Below are positions 25,510-36,973 of a DNA stretch of 64,000 nt, one piece after another (position 1 is the first letter of the stretch; every line of letters starts with the position of its first letter). The stretch is from Adenanthera pavonina (taxonomy: Eukaryota; Streptophyta; Magnoliopsida; Fabales; Fabaceae), in NCBI GenBank assembly GCA_026686845.1, contig JAIVEN010000021.1, forward strand, positions 10,744,001 through 10,808,000, in the 5' to 3' direction. A program made the position numbers and the translations under genes. The notes below the pieces were generated by a model. That model searched no databases. It saw only the letters and a list, made by a program, of their open reading frames with translations, and was not told the DNA's origin.

Positions 25510-25810
25510 CTGTTGAACAGCTTCGCCATGGGATATGTGTGAGTATCAGTATGGGACGTCTGCACAGATGGGTTTTGAACCATCAATGGGTATCCGAAGG
25601 CTCATCCTAATATCAGTTGTTATTCGGGTCGTGGGGGTAATAAAGCCAATGAAAGTTCTGTATTTTGACGTTGTGGAAGCTGAAAGACTGGAATTACGAC
25701 GACGTTTTGAGCTGAGGGTGTTACTGTGATTGGCATTGGATTTGCCAGGTTCATGGGTTCTGAGGCTCTGCTCTGAGGAATCTAGAGACTTTTGGTGAGT
25801 AGTTCGAACT

Positions 25811-28800
25811 ATGGAGATCGAGAGGCTTGACTTGAATAAAGTCTACGCTAATGCTAGAAATAAAAGCAAGAGGGGTGATGACTTCATTGATAGAAGCAAG
25901 GTGAAAATATTGTTGTGTGATAACGACACCAAGAGCTCGCAAGAGGTTTTAACGCTTCTTTTGGGATGTTCTTATCAAGGTATAAATTTCAATATCTATT
26001 TGTATGTCACTTCTTCTTTTGATTTTGTGCTGATTTTTTTTTTCTTGGTCGTAGTTGATGAATGAATATAGCATTTGAACTTGCAGTTGGTCCATCACCT
26101 TGATTTATGCGCATAGTTTTCAACTAAGATTTAATAAGAAATCATGCATAGATAGGTGAGAAGAAGACTGAATCTATCTAAGTTCTCCTTAATTTATGTA
26201 TCTTGCCCTGAAAGCTAGCTAACTGTGGCTCCAGACGTGCTGTAACTCAGTTTTTCTGGTTTTCTTAACACTTAACAATTTGAAAGGAAAATCAGAAATT
26301 GTCATAATTGATGCTAAACATTCAAATTTGAAAGGGATTTCTGTTCGCTGTCCCAATATTTGTTACTGCTTCCCAACATTTTATTTGTTACATTGAAATT
26401 TTTCTTGAATTGACTCGACGCTGGATGGAGTTCATTTAAGTTTGTTCATATGGTGATACGAGAGGGATTGTATATGAAGATTAAATGAAAGATAACACCA
26501 ACAGAGAAGTTTAGTTGCCATCAAATAGACTCAAATAAGCATGTTCAGGAGAGGGGAGTCCCATTCTGCAACTATTGGAAACTCGAAAAGTGTGAATTGG
26601 CTCAGGTCCTTTTGGTTTTAAGGCCCAACTTTTATCTTAAAGAATTAACATGCGGAGGAACCACCCTCATGTTCCCTTCTTCCTCCTCCCTTTTAACCTT
26701 TTATCAGTGAAAACTGAAAATGCCTTAAGTGTGGTGATATCATTTGAGGCATTCTGATTCCTACTATGGAATACAATTTGTCTTGTGTATTATGAACTTG
26801 GTACAATTCATAACTTGCTTAGTGAGATTATCAATAAACTCTGGATCTTTATGCTTCACAGTTACTTTGGTAAGCTCGGCAAGGGAGGTAATTGATGCAC
26901 TGAATGCAGAGGGGCAAGATATAGATATCATACTAGCTGAAGTTGACCTTCCAATGAAGAAGGGCATGAAGATGTTGAAGTACATTGCGCGAAACAAAGA
27001 TTTGCATCGAATTCCTGTTATAAGTAAGCTTAGGTTCTGTTATATTTCAAAACCAGTAAAATCATATTCTGTTCCTTATTGATATCTTGAATTTTTTTAC
27101 AAGTGATGTCGACGCAAGATGAGGCATCTGTTGTTATGAAGTGTTTGAGACTTGGAGCAGCAGACTATCTAATAAAGCCTTTACGCACTAATGAACTATT
27201 AAATTTGTGGACGCACATGTGGAGAAGGAGGCGCATGGTTTGTACTGCACAACTTCTCTCCATTTTTGTGCTTTTTCAATTCATTGGTATGTCAATCTCC
27301 ACCTACTACAGCAAACTGGGCAATTATGAAATGGTTGCTGAGAATAACGTGCTTTTAGCATATCTATTACATGTTCTCAACTTAAATTTCATGTTTCTTA
27401 CTATTTTGAAAACCATCACAACCATTAAATTAAGTGATGAAAATTACATGTGCCTTATAGAATTAACCTTATATCTATTATCATCAATGTTGTATGCCTT
27501 TGTCAAATGGAAAACACAAACTTTACATGTAATAATTATGCATGAAATATAGAGATTATGTTACGGTGGCATCTTTCCTTCATTCTAGCCTGATTCTGTT
27601 GTTGGTATCAATTTCCTGTGGATATTTAAATGCAGCTTATGTTTTCTCAAATTGATGTTAAACTGTGTTTTATATCAATTTTGGCAGCTTGGTCTAACAG
27701 AGAAGAACATAATGAACTATGATTATCATCTGGTTGCATCAGCCATAATGAACTATGATCTTGATCTGGTAGCATCAGACCCTAGCGATGCTAACACAAC
27801 CAGTACCACCTTGTTCTCAGATGATACAGGAGACAAGTCCAACAAAAGCACTAATCCAGAGACAGGAATGTCAATCCTGTTGGAGCGTGAGGTGATTGTT
27901 AACAAAACAATACTAAAGTGATAAAAGAATGAAAGTAACCAATGGCTTAAGATGCATCATGTATCAATATGCTTGTGCACCATGGTAAACTTGAAATTTA
28001 CTGGATTATACAAAATAATTGTGTGTGTGTGTTAAAACAACAATTCAGTTACTTTGCTAATATTATACTTTTGTGAACTGTTGCATTGAGATGTTATAGT
28101 TTCATATTGCCTTCATTCAATATGAAAAGGAGACAAGCTAGATCAAATTTGGATGCTACTGAAGAGGCTGCATTTTGAAGCCCCAGAAGCCAGGGTATCA
28201 GTAAAATTTTGAGTAAATACAAATGGCCTATAGAGCAGGGGCATGGAAATCATAAAATTATGAGAAAGTTAGAGTTATACTTTTGCTGGCCAGATACTGA
28301 TGTTTTAGCAATGAGCTTAGAGATTGTTATATAGCTTTTAATAACTAGTAATGATGTTTTAGTCATTTATGGTTTCCCTTTTCAGTCTACAGTTGCAGTT
28401 GCTGATGCTCCTGAGGAGCCTCCAGATGCTTATGCATCAGATTATGGGCTTGATGTGCCTGGAATTAGTGATCGCCAAACAAGTGTGTTCCTTATCTTCT
28501 GTCAACTATTAATTTCCAATGATATAAAATTATACAATTTTCTAACATTATAAAAATGAAGAAATGAAGCATTTAGTGTAGGATCCAACTAGTTATTTGT
28601 ATGATTGTATTGGAATACATGTTTGAGTTCTTCAACAGACAATGGATGATAAAATATAGGTTTCCTACCCTCTTTTAGCCAAATAAATTTTTTCAAGCTA
28701 AAGGTCTGCACTGAAGCATCGTTAGTATCATCATGCACCCCAAGCTTTGCTTTCGACAGCAAAAGTTGACTTTCCCAAGCTTCTCTATAAATTTTAAGTC

Positions 28801-29862
28801 ATTATAAAAGGGCCTTTTGAGTTCCTACGGATGGATGTGGTTAGTTCGTGCTTCTTTTTCAGTTGTATATTTTCTCTCTGATTTTGCTATAATTTTGTAG
28901 GACACTGTTCATCAGGACCAAAGAAGAGTGAACTAAGGATTGGGACGTCATCAGCCTTCTTTAGTTATGTTAAAACAACCATGCAAAAGAGGAACTTTAA
29001 AGGATTTCCTCAAGTTCAGAATAATGCTGCTACACAACTGAGGATGGAAGACATGCATCAAACCTGTCCTCAACAAGGGGTTCATGACCTTGAAACACAT
29101 GAAAATAGAGAGCCATGTGAAAGCCCTAATAAAGATGACTCGCCCCGCAGCATTAGCAATCCTGATTCTTTCTCCATTGACTTTTCTTCTGGTCCACCCA
29201 CATCCATAGGAATTCTAAAGCACAAGTACTCCAATGAAGAACGCTTACCTCAGGATGTGATCAATCCAAGAATTGGAAGTCATATTTCAGAGACTGAAGT
29301 ATCTGGTGCTCCTTCCCAACATGCTTGTCCATATTATATTTCAGGGTTCTTTAATCACGCTCTGATGCTATCCTCAGCACATATGTATCCAATGAATCTC
29401 CAGGACCAACAGAATCATGCTAGTACAACTATGATTGCACAGTATAATGACATTTCCCAATGTCCTCCTCATGCAACCGGGATAACTTCTTTCCCATATT
29501 ACCCAATGACTATGTGCTTACAACCTGGTCAGATGTCCTCATCTCATTCGTGGCCATCATTTGGAAGTTCAAGTTCATCCAAAGTAGAATTGAATAAAGT
29601 TGACAGAAGAGCAGAAGCATTGATGAAGTTTAGAAAGAAAAGGAAAGAGCGATGCTTCGATAAGAAAATTAGGTATGTCAATCGGAAGCGGCTAGCCGAA
29701 AGACGACCTCGTGTGAGGGGACAGTTTGTGAAGAAGTTGAATGGTGTCAATGTTGATCTTAATGGACAACCTGACTCTGTTGACTATGATGATGATGAGG
29801 AGGAGGAGGAGGAGGATGAAGATGACAATGTAGTAAGAGATTCATCTCCTCAAGATGCTTGA
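25811..29862 (+). CDS. TOC1: TOC1/APRR1 circadian pseudo-response regulator, six exons
   Basis: Core clock transcriptional repressor of the evening loop, nuclear. Exons with GT/AG borders: 25811-25979, 26862-27023, 27104-27237, 27688-27891, 28386-28482 and 28901-29862. They join without stops into 575 residues. The receiver-like domain spans about residues 29-148, with D37/D39 and K135 present, but the phosphoacceptor Asp is Glu (E83, in ILAEVDLPM), which is the pseudo-receiver hallmark. The CCT domain at about 491-537 includes KERCFDKKIRYVNRKRLAE and RPRVRGQFV. An acidic tail follows. The MEIERLDLN start is the first Met in the receiver frame and is followed by the conserved FIDRSKVKILLCDND. 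Oddity: exon 4 has a 36-bp in-frame tandem duplication (residues 163-174 and 175-186). Some residues differ at usually conserved spots, but no lesion was seen. Arabidopsis TOC1 is 618 residues, from memory. Confidence 0.95.
27709..27780 (+). repeat. 36-bp in-frame tandem duplication in TOC1 exon 4
   Basis: Units 27709-27744 and 27745-27780 encode IMNYDYHLVASA and IMNYDLDLVASD. The segment lies just after the pseudo-receiver, in the linker that starts LGLTEKN. From memory the Arabidopsis protein has one copy. Confidence 0.9.
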
Positions 29863-30881
29863 AAATGATGAATTCCTTAATCTGGCTTTACAATTTGTCA
29901 TGCATGAAGACCTCCATTGTTCTATATTTCATGGGTAAGTGTTGCCTCTACAATGATCAATGATCATGTGCATGGATATGTCATTGTTGCTGATCCAATG
30001 TGCAACCTCGACATTGGAAGTTCAAACAAACTGTATCTCGAATGATTCATCCTGGCAAGCTCTTTTCAATTTTTTTCCTCCTGCGAATTGCATCTGATGT
30101 GGTTGAAAGTTGCATATTTGTGTTTAATTCAAAATGTCTGAGCGGAGTGTGACTAATTGTGTTTATGAAGCTATGAATGGCCTGAGAATAACTATCAAAT
30201 AGCAAATTTTACAGTTATATAGAAAGTAAAAACGCCTTCGGTCTCCCCATTTTTCTTTGTACTAAGTGTGGTGTGAATTAACCTAATTTAGGATGTTAAA
30301 CTCATGGGTTTACAATAGCTGAATTGACTTTGATGATCTTAGGGGGAAAATCTGAGATTATGACTGTTTATCTTGGTCTTGGGTATTCAGTGGAGTCATT
30401 GGTTGTTATTTAGTTGATAGTATCTGTCAACCATGGCAGACATTATGCCAAATGGGTGAATCCTCGGGGAATCTGATGGTTGGGGAGGATTAAACATGAT
30501 CATTTGATTAAGAAACTACTAATATTTTTAGCAATACCAGCGACATGCTTCTGCCAAGTGGCTGGATGATCTGGTTTTATTGGTTTTATTTTAAAGCAAG
30601 AGTTGGCATTAGAGATGAGAAGTGGTACTTCTTTCATAAAAATTTTTATTGTCCTCAAGCATTACAAATATTAATTTTTGAAGTATTGCATACAGGTGTA
30701 TTTGTCCATGCAAAGATTGGATTGACTATGCCAGTTCAACCAGAAATTCGATGAATTTGCCACAACCCTGATTCATTTAACCATTAAAATTGGCCAATGA
30801 AAAATCAGTTAATAATAGTAAGTTAAATTGATAAAGAATATAATAAAATCAATAAAATCCCATCAGATTTAGCACAAAGGT
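29863..30881. other. TOC1 3' flank, no further gene seen
   Basis: This should hold the TOC1 3' untranslated region. An ORF at 30545-30754 gives 69 unrecognised residues and is probably chance. Confidence 0.5.
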
Positions 30882-31200
30882 TAGTAAACCTAGGAATCAG
30901 TTTGCCCGATCACCAACTCATATATGTTAAGCCAATTTACTCCCTAGTATTAAACAATCTGGGCATCAAGAACTCAAGAGACACCTTAGGATTAACACAG
31001 AGATTGATGAGCATAACATCTTAAAAACTAAGATTACGAAGAAGTTACTGAGGTTGAATCTCATTCAGATTCTTTTTGATACACAGGTTCCTCATAAGAG
31101 GCAAGTGTAGAACATACTTGAATCTAGGTAGATAATACTAAGATATGACTATTTCAGAATTTCAGAAGAGAGTGAGAGCTTTTAGAAAGTAGTCATTATA
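30882..31200 (-). repeat. Pararetroviral intergenic-type repeat, copy A
   Basis: About 320 bp sharing with 33823-34143 the tracts GTAAACCTAGGAAT, TTAAGCCAATTTACTC, GAGATTGATGAGCAT and AGGTAGATAATACTAAGATA. It lies downstream of the minus-strand RT module, where the second intergenic region of a tandem or circular-derived pararetroviral insert would be. Confidence 0.7.
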
Positions 31201-32255
31201 TTTCACAAATAGAAGCTAATGGATTTCTCCGTTTGCCCCTATCTTACAAATTGAGCTCCATATATAGAGTTGGAGCTTCCTTGCTAACTCATTCCATCAT
31301 TAAAGGCAGACAGGTGGTAGACAAGCTTTATATCTTTTCTAGCTTTGTCAGTCCACTTACAAGGATGGCTACAAAAACTTAAAGACTGTAAGCACATCCA
31401 AACAACTAACTCTTCTTTACAAGACACTTAGCATAAGAAAAAGGACTACCGGCACATGTAGACAAAACTTAAAAGCTTTTTGATATAGGCTCGTGATCAC
31501 TTGAGAGGTTCATGGCAACTTTGAGGGCCTTCTTCTTTTTTTTCTTGGCAGCTTTTCTTTGGACTTAATCCAATTCTGCATCAATATCAAAGTCATTAGG
31601 AGGAGCAGGTCGAGTAGACGTTTAAGAGAGAAAGTTCTGCAGGAAGTGAGAGTCTATCTCATATGAATCCTATGACTCAAATGGGAATGAGAATTGAGGA
31701 TTATCCTGATCTTCTGATAAATTTGTTATTGGTAAATCTTGGCTTGATAAAGCTTGACAGTAAGCTAGGGCTAGAGTAAAATCAAGCCATTCAAATGGGA
31801 TAGCTTAGCCAGTAGTAAACATTTCTTCGAGGAAGAAGAATTCTCCTGGTAGAGGTCCAAGAGATGTGCATTTTTTATCAGTGGCATTCCTTGTAAAGTT
31901 ATTAAGGCTTAAAAGAAAATCTTTTAATTCATTAATAACTTGATGCTTTCTAAATGGCCAATGTAATGCAATGTTCCACAAATGAGTTTGAATGGGAGTG
32001 AAAAGGTTTCCTTTATGATCAACTTCATATGGACGGTGAACATTGAAGAAGGAATAAGCCTTTTGTTTTTGTAATGGAACTTCTCAAAGATTGTTTTCCT
32101 GGATGACCTGATAGAGGTGTCATCTTCAAACTGATAGTGGTGTGTACCACCTGAGGAAAGTAGGCAAATTGGAGGTGGTGTTTTGCTTATCAGTCAGATA
32201 CTAATAAGTTTGTCTAGGAGGTAAAGCAAAAGCACAGGCAAACAAGGTGGATAGA
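31201..32255 (-). pseudogene. Pararetroviral C-terminal coding region remnant
   Basis: Minus-strand reading continues beyond RNase H in broken frames toward the intergenic repeat, with several stops. It is read as the region between RNase H and the end of the pararetroviral polyprotein. No enzymatic motif was recognised. Confidence 0.45.
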
Positions 32256-33822
32256 GATCAAATATACCACATGAACTTAGTAGTTATGGGGCCTCTAATA
32301 TCGGGTATGACCATGTATGGTAAAAGAGGGTCAAAGTATTCAGGTTCAGGTGAAATCTTGGTGGCTTCCAGAAAAAGGTGGAGATAATAGAATAGACATT
32401 TTTTGGCAACTTGGTTTACTTCTGTGACAGTGGATGGTTTGCATTTGGGAGGAAAAACAAGGCAACAACGTAAGTGAGATTTTGGCATTTTGGAAATTGT
32501 GAGAATATAGAGGCGTGAGGATTTTTTTGATAGTGACTATCTGAGTGTTTTTTGAAAGAGGTCTTGAGAGGAGGTCTTGAGAGGAGGTCTACTAACACAT
32601 TGTGTCTCCCTTTGATGTGCTTCACTGTGAGTTTATAGTAAGCAAACTAGTCCTTCTAGCAAGGTAATTGTTTTTCTGGAAGTAATTTTCGCTTCTGATC
32701 CAGAATGGCTGGGAAGGAAGCATTATCCATTTCAACAGTGAATTGATTAAAATTGAGATCAAAGCTGAATTTCTGAATTCCCCTTTTAACAGCGAGAATC
32801 TCCTTGTAGATAGCATGATAATGCTTTTTCAGCTTTTTTGAACTGTCCACCGGCATGCGAACAGTAATATCTTTTTCTGTTGTCTTCTTTAATAAGGATA
32901 GCACCCTAAAAGTCTTCACTAGTATCTGTCTGAAGGATAAGATTTCCCTTATCGGGAATTTTTAGAGGTGGTGGATGTTGAGTGATCAGCTTTAATCTTT
33001 TTACTATTTGTGTCTATTTGTCAGACCATGGTAAGGGATTCTTCTGGAGGAGTTTAGACAATTGGCTGGTATAACATATGACATGTGGAATGAAATCTTG
33101 GATATAATTGACAATACCCAAGAATTGCTAGATTTGTTTGGTGGTCAAATTTTGGTCAGGAAAGTCTAATAACTGGGCTGCAATATGTGGGTTGGGTTGA
33201 AATGGCACTGAGATAAGGTCATGCCTAAAAACTGGATTTGGTCCAGTCCTATTTGGCTTTTGTGGCTAAGAGCATTATTCCATATTTTTTTGGTAATCTG
33301 TTCAATTTGGATTAATAGGGCTTTGTGGGCTTCTTCTATTTCTAAATATAGAAGGAAATCATCCATGTAAATCAGGGTTGAATGGAGGATGGGTTCAAAG
33401 ATTTTTATCATGGCTTTTTGAAATAAGGAAGGGGTAGGTTTTAATCTGAATGTCATTACTCTCCATTGATATTAAGCATTTGGAATGCAAAAAGCAGTTT
33501 TGTACCTGTCATTAGGATAAATTCCTAATTGCCAAAATCCTACTTTGAGATCAAACTTGGAGAAAACTTTTGCATGCTTCAAATGAACTACCTGAGTATT
33601 AATCTTAGGAAGAGGAAATTTGTCATTTTGTAAGAATTGGTTTAAAGGCTTATAATCCACAATAAACCTCTTTTTTTCTCGTCATTTTCCAACATCTTTC
33701 TCAACATAGAAAGCTTGACATGCCCATGCTGAATTAGTAGGTTCTATCAAATCTTGTCGCAAAAGTCTTGCGCATTCTTCTCGAGCAAGGGAGAAGAATG
33801 CCAACTAGTTGTCCCCTCTTAG
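32256..33822 (-). pseudogene. Endogenous pararetrovirus reverse transcriptase/RNase H remnant
   Basis: Broken minus-strand frames. The RT palm start is at 33472-33660. The catalytic segment with an intact YMDD box is near 33366 (frame 33166-33456). RNase H-like text is at 32656-32919, and its C-terminal end (GRHNVLVDLLSR) at 32416-32625. The order, the lack of an integrase and the matching movement-protein and capsid remnants nearby point to Caulimoviridae, petuvirus/florendovirus type. At least four frame breaks or stops separate the pieces. At about 33815 the RT joins directly to an intergenic-type repeat, so the upstream modules are deleted in this copy. Inactive remnant. Confidence 0.75.
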
Positions 33823-34143
33823 TAAACCTAGGAATTAGTTTGCCTGATCACCAACTCATATGTGTTAAGCCAATTTACTCTCGAGTATTAAACAGCTCTT
33901 CCTGGGTATCAATGACTCAAGGAACACCTTAGGATTACCACACAGAGATTGATGAGCATGACATCCTGAAAACTGAGATTATGAAGAAGTTACTGAGGTT
34001 GGATCTCGTTTAGATTTTTTTTTTATACACTAGTTCCTCATGAGAGACAAGTGTAGAACATACTTGAATCTAGGTAGATAATACTAAGATATGACTATTT
34101 CAGAATTTCAAGAGAGAGTGAAAGCTTTTAGAAAGTAGTCATT
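33823..34143 (-). repeat. Pararetroviral intergenic-type repeat, copy B
   Basis: Direct repeat of copy A (30882-31200), about 90% alike by eye. It lies upstream, in the viral sense, of the minus-strand RT piece. Confidence 0.7.
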
Positions 34144-34147
34144 TGTG

Positions 34148-34432
34148 AAATAGTCATATCTTAGTACTATCTACCTAGATTCAAGTATGCTCCACATTTG
34201 CCTCTCATGAAGAACTTGTGTATCAGAAAAAATCTGAACGAGATCCAACCTCAATAACTTCTTCATAATCTCAGTTTTCAGGATGTCATGCTCATCAATC
34301 TCTGTGTGGTAATCCTAAGATGTCCCTTGAGTCATTAATACCCAGGAGGGGCTGTTTGATACTCGGGAGTAAATTGGTTTAACACATATGAATTGGTGAT
34401 CAGGCAAACTGATTTCTAGGTTTACTGAGAGA
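34148..34432 (+). repeat. Pararetroviral intergenic-type repeat, copy C, inverted
   Basis: Reverse complement of copy B, starting only a few bases from its end. The two form a near-perfect palindrome with its centre near 34145. It leads into the plus-strand movement-protein ORF. Confidence 0.75.
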
Positions 34433-34443
34433 TGACGACTAGT

Positions 34444-34456
34444 TGGTATCAAATAG
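34444..34456 (+). promoter_or_regulatory. Degenerate tRNA-Met primer-binding site of the pararetrovirus
   Basis: TGGTATCAAATAG differs from the usual TGGTATCAGAGC after the eighth base. It sits between intergenic repeat copy C and the movement-protein ORF, the expected place in this virus family. Confidence 0.4.
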
Positions 34457-34504
34457 TAATCTGATATGACTATAAATGAAAATTAGGGAGAGAAACTTTT
34501 CATC

Positions 34505-35072
34505 ATGATTGATATTTCAGATCCATCATCAACATCTTCTTTAGAACCCGTTAGATTATCTTCAGCTTTGTCCATAGAAAATCTACCTCTCTCTATAAAA
34601 AGAACCCTAGCCAACAAAATTGATAATGTTGTAGAAATCACCCATGTACCAAAGGATGTCTGGATAAACAACTCTGAACTTCCTTTGTTAAGCCCTTATG
34701 CCATCTTTTCCCAAGACAGCATATGTCAGATCTTTCGACAACGTATTAGAAGGATCCTTAGTACTTCCAGACCTCCCATCAAAGAATATCTCCATAGTTT
34801 ATGTCTAGAACAATGTGAACTCAAAGCTACTACTGCAAAACAATATGTTAACCTTAAAATTCCTCAACCTTTGATTAATACATGGAGACAACAAGGATAT
34901 ACCCATCTTCATGTTGGTGTCATAAGATTAGTCCTTACCCTTCATGGCCAAAAGGGAATTCCTGCTACTGCTAGAATAGCAGTACTTGATTCCACATACA
35001 CTTCCTACTCTGATGCCTTGATTGGTGCACTTCTGACCACTCTCAGTAATGGAAGTATTGTGATGACCATAG
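34505..35072 (+). pseudogene. Endogenous pararetrovirus movement-protein remnant, 5' part
   Basis: An ORF of about 190 viral codons with the 30K-type movement-protein signature of petuvirus/florendovirus-like Caulimoviridae (the segment GYTHLHVGVIRLVLTLHG is visible). It opens at the first ATG after the intergenic repeat. A copia element starts at 35073, so the rest of the module is displaced to 47252. Interrupted and inactive; the last few residues of the open frame are LTR-encoded. Confidence 0.8.
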
Positions 35073-36918
35073 TGTTGAATCAAGAGTTTTGATGATTCCA
35101 AACCAGCATGCAAGAGCTTGGATTGAAGATATCAAAGGAGCTCAAAGTGTTTCAAGTGAAGGATTTCTAAGTAATTGCTGCTAGATCTATTATAGGATCT
35201 TTAGCTTTAGTTATGAATGGGTAAAAGCTTTTGATTTGAGGAAAAGATGTTTTTAAACCTTGATTTTATGTTAAATCTTGACTTATTTCAAAGATACCCA
35301 CAAACAGACGAAGTTTGAAAATTTAAACTGAACTGGCATGTTGCAAATTCGAACTTTGCTTTAGGAAATTCGAATTTCGGGCTAAAACTGAACAAGTCTG
35401 AAGAGATGTCTCTCTGTCAGACGAATTTTCTTCTCCAAAATTTGAATTTTCATCTAAGTCTGAAAGAAGCCTTTTAGTGATAGACAAACTTTAGATCTTC
35501 AAAATTCAAATTTCAGATAAAATGCAGTTTGAGAAAACCAAAGAAATTCTTCTGAAATAATCTGAAATCAAGATGAAATTGAGTTTCAAAGAATACTATC
35601 TGACAGACGAACTTTGGCTATCCAACATTCAAATTTTCATATAAGTCTGACAGTGGCTTCTTTGAAACAGACGAACTTTGAGTCTTCAAAATTCGAATTT
35701 CAGACAAAACACAATTTATGAAAATAGAAGAAATTCGTCTGAAACAATGTTAAAGTTCATCTGAGATCAAGAATAATTTAAGTTTCAAAACTGCTTTCTG
35801 TCAGACGAACTTTGAACATTAAAATTTGAATTTCAGAAGCTAAGGTTGTGAGTCTGTTGAAATGAAATGTTGACATACGAATGACAGAGTTTTGCAAATT
35901 CGAATGTTGAAGTTAGTCTGAAAAGAATCTCTCTGACAGATGAACTTCACTCCTTCAAAATTCGAATTTCAAAGAAAGTAAACTACTGTGCCTCCTTGAA
36001 CGTTCTACAGACAGACAAATTTTGGGGTTCCAAAATTCGAATTTTGAAGGCACTGTAGAAAATTGAAAACACTGTTTACTCTTAACCGAAAAAATTTCTT
36101 CTTGAAAATTCGTATGTCACATTGTGAAAATATTTTGTAAGTTTCAAAATTCGAATTTCACTTCATGAACAGACGAACTTCGTGCTGTAACGTTGGAAGC
36201 TTTAACCTTCGGTTCCTTCAAAATTCGTCTGTTGACCAACCAAAATTCGAATTTCAGTATGTCAGAAACATTAAATGTGGTTGGTAAACGGATAGTTTTT
36301 CAGAGTAACCGTTGGATAACTTCCCCAACGGATAGATTTAGCCTCTAACGGATAGTTAAGGCCAAAATCTATAAATACAACATCATTTGAAGTTGTGGGT
36401 AACGAATCAAACTTGTATATACCGAATTTCTGCCAAATCTTCTTCTCAAAAGCTTTTAACCTCTCAACTTCAATATCTGTACTTTAACCTTCATATCTAC
36501 TCTACTCAAGAGAGTTATATCTTTGTAAACAATCTACTCTTCATCTGGAAGATAGATTTACTTGTGAGGGAAAATCACAAGGGGATTGGGAAGCACATTG
36601 TAGAAGTGCTTAGAGAGATTGAGAAAGCTCCAGAAACAGAGCATACTTGTTGTACTGTGGTATTAGCAAGAAGCCCGTTGAATTCTTGCTGTATAGTGAA
36701 AAATCTCAAGAGTTGTCTTGGGGACTGGATGTAGGTCAAGTGGATAGACTGGATCAGGATAAATTACTGAGTCTTCCTCTCCTTATCTTTACTTTTCAGC
36801 TTGCTCTGTTTTATACGTTGCTTCCATTACACTGTGCTATCTTCACACATTTCACTTTGTGCAAAAAAATTTCAATCTTCCTAATTCACCCCCTCTTAGG
36901 AAGTCAGCCTTGCTAACA
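35073..36918 (+). repeat. 5' LTR of the SIRE-type copia
   Basis: Starts TGTTGAATCAAGAG and ends TTGCTAACA. TATAAATA at 36370-36377 probably marks the promoter. The U3-like part (about 35300-36260) carries a dense array of AAATTCGAATTT palindromes alternating with CAGACGAA or its complement TTCGTCTG. Confidence 0.9.
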
Positions 36919-36920
36919 AG

Positions 36921-36932
36921 TGGTATCAGAGC
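36921..36932 (+). promoter_or_regulatory. Primer-binding site of the SIRE-type copia
   Basis: TGGTATCAGAGC lies two bases after the 5' LTR and is complementary to the initiator tRNA-Met 3' end. Confidence 0.9.
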
Positions 36933-36973
36933 TCGGATTCTCATTCAAAGGATCTCACAGTCCGAGAATTAAG

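Noticed and set aside
30545..30754. 69-codon ORF after TOC1
   Set aside because: No recognisable domain, no splice context and AT-rich surroundings; likely chance.
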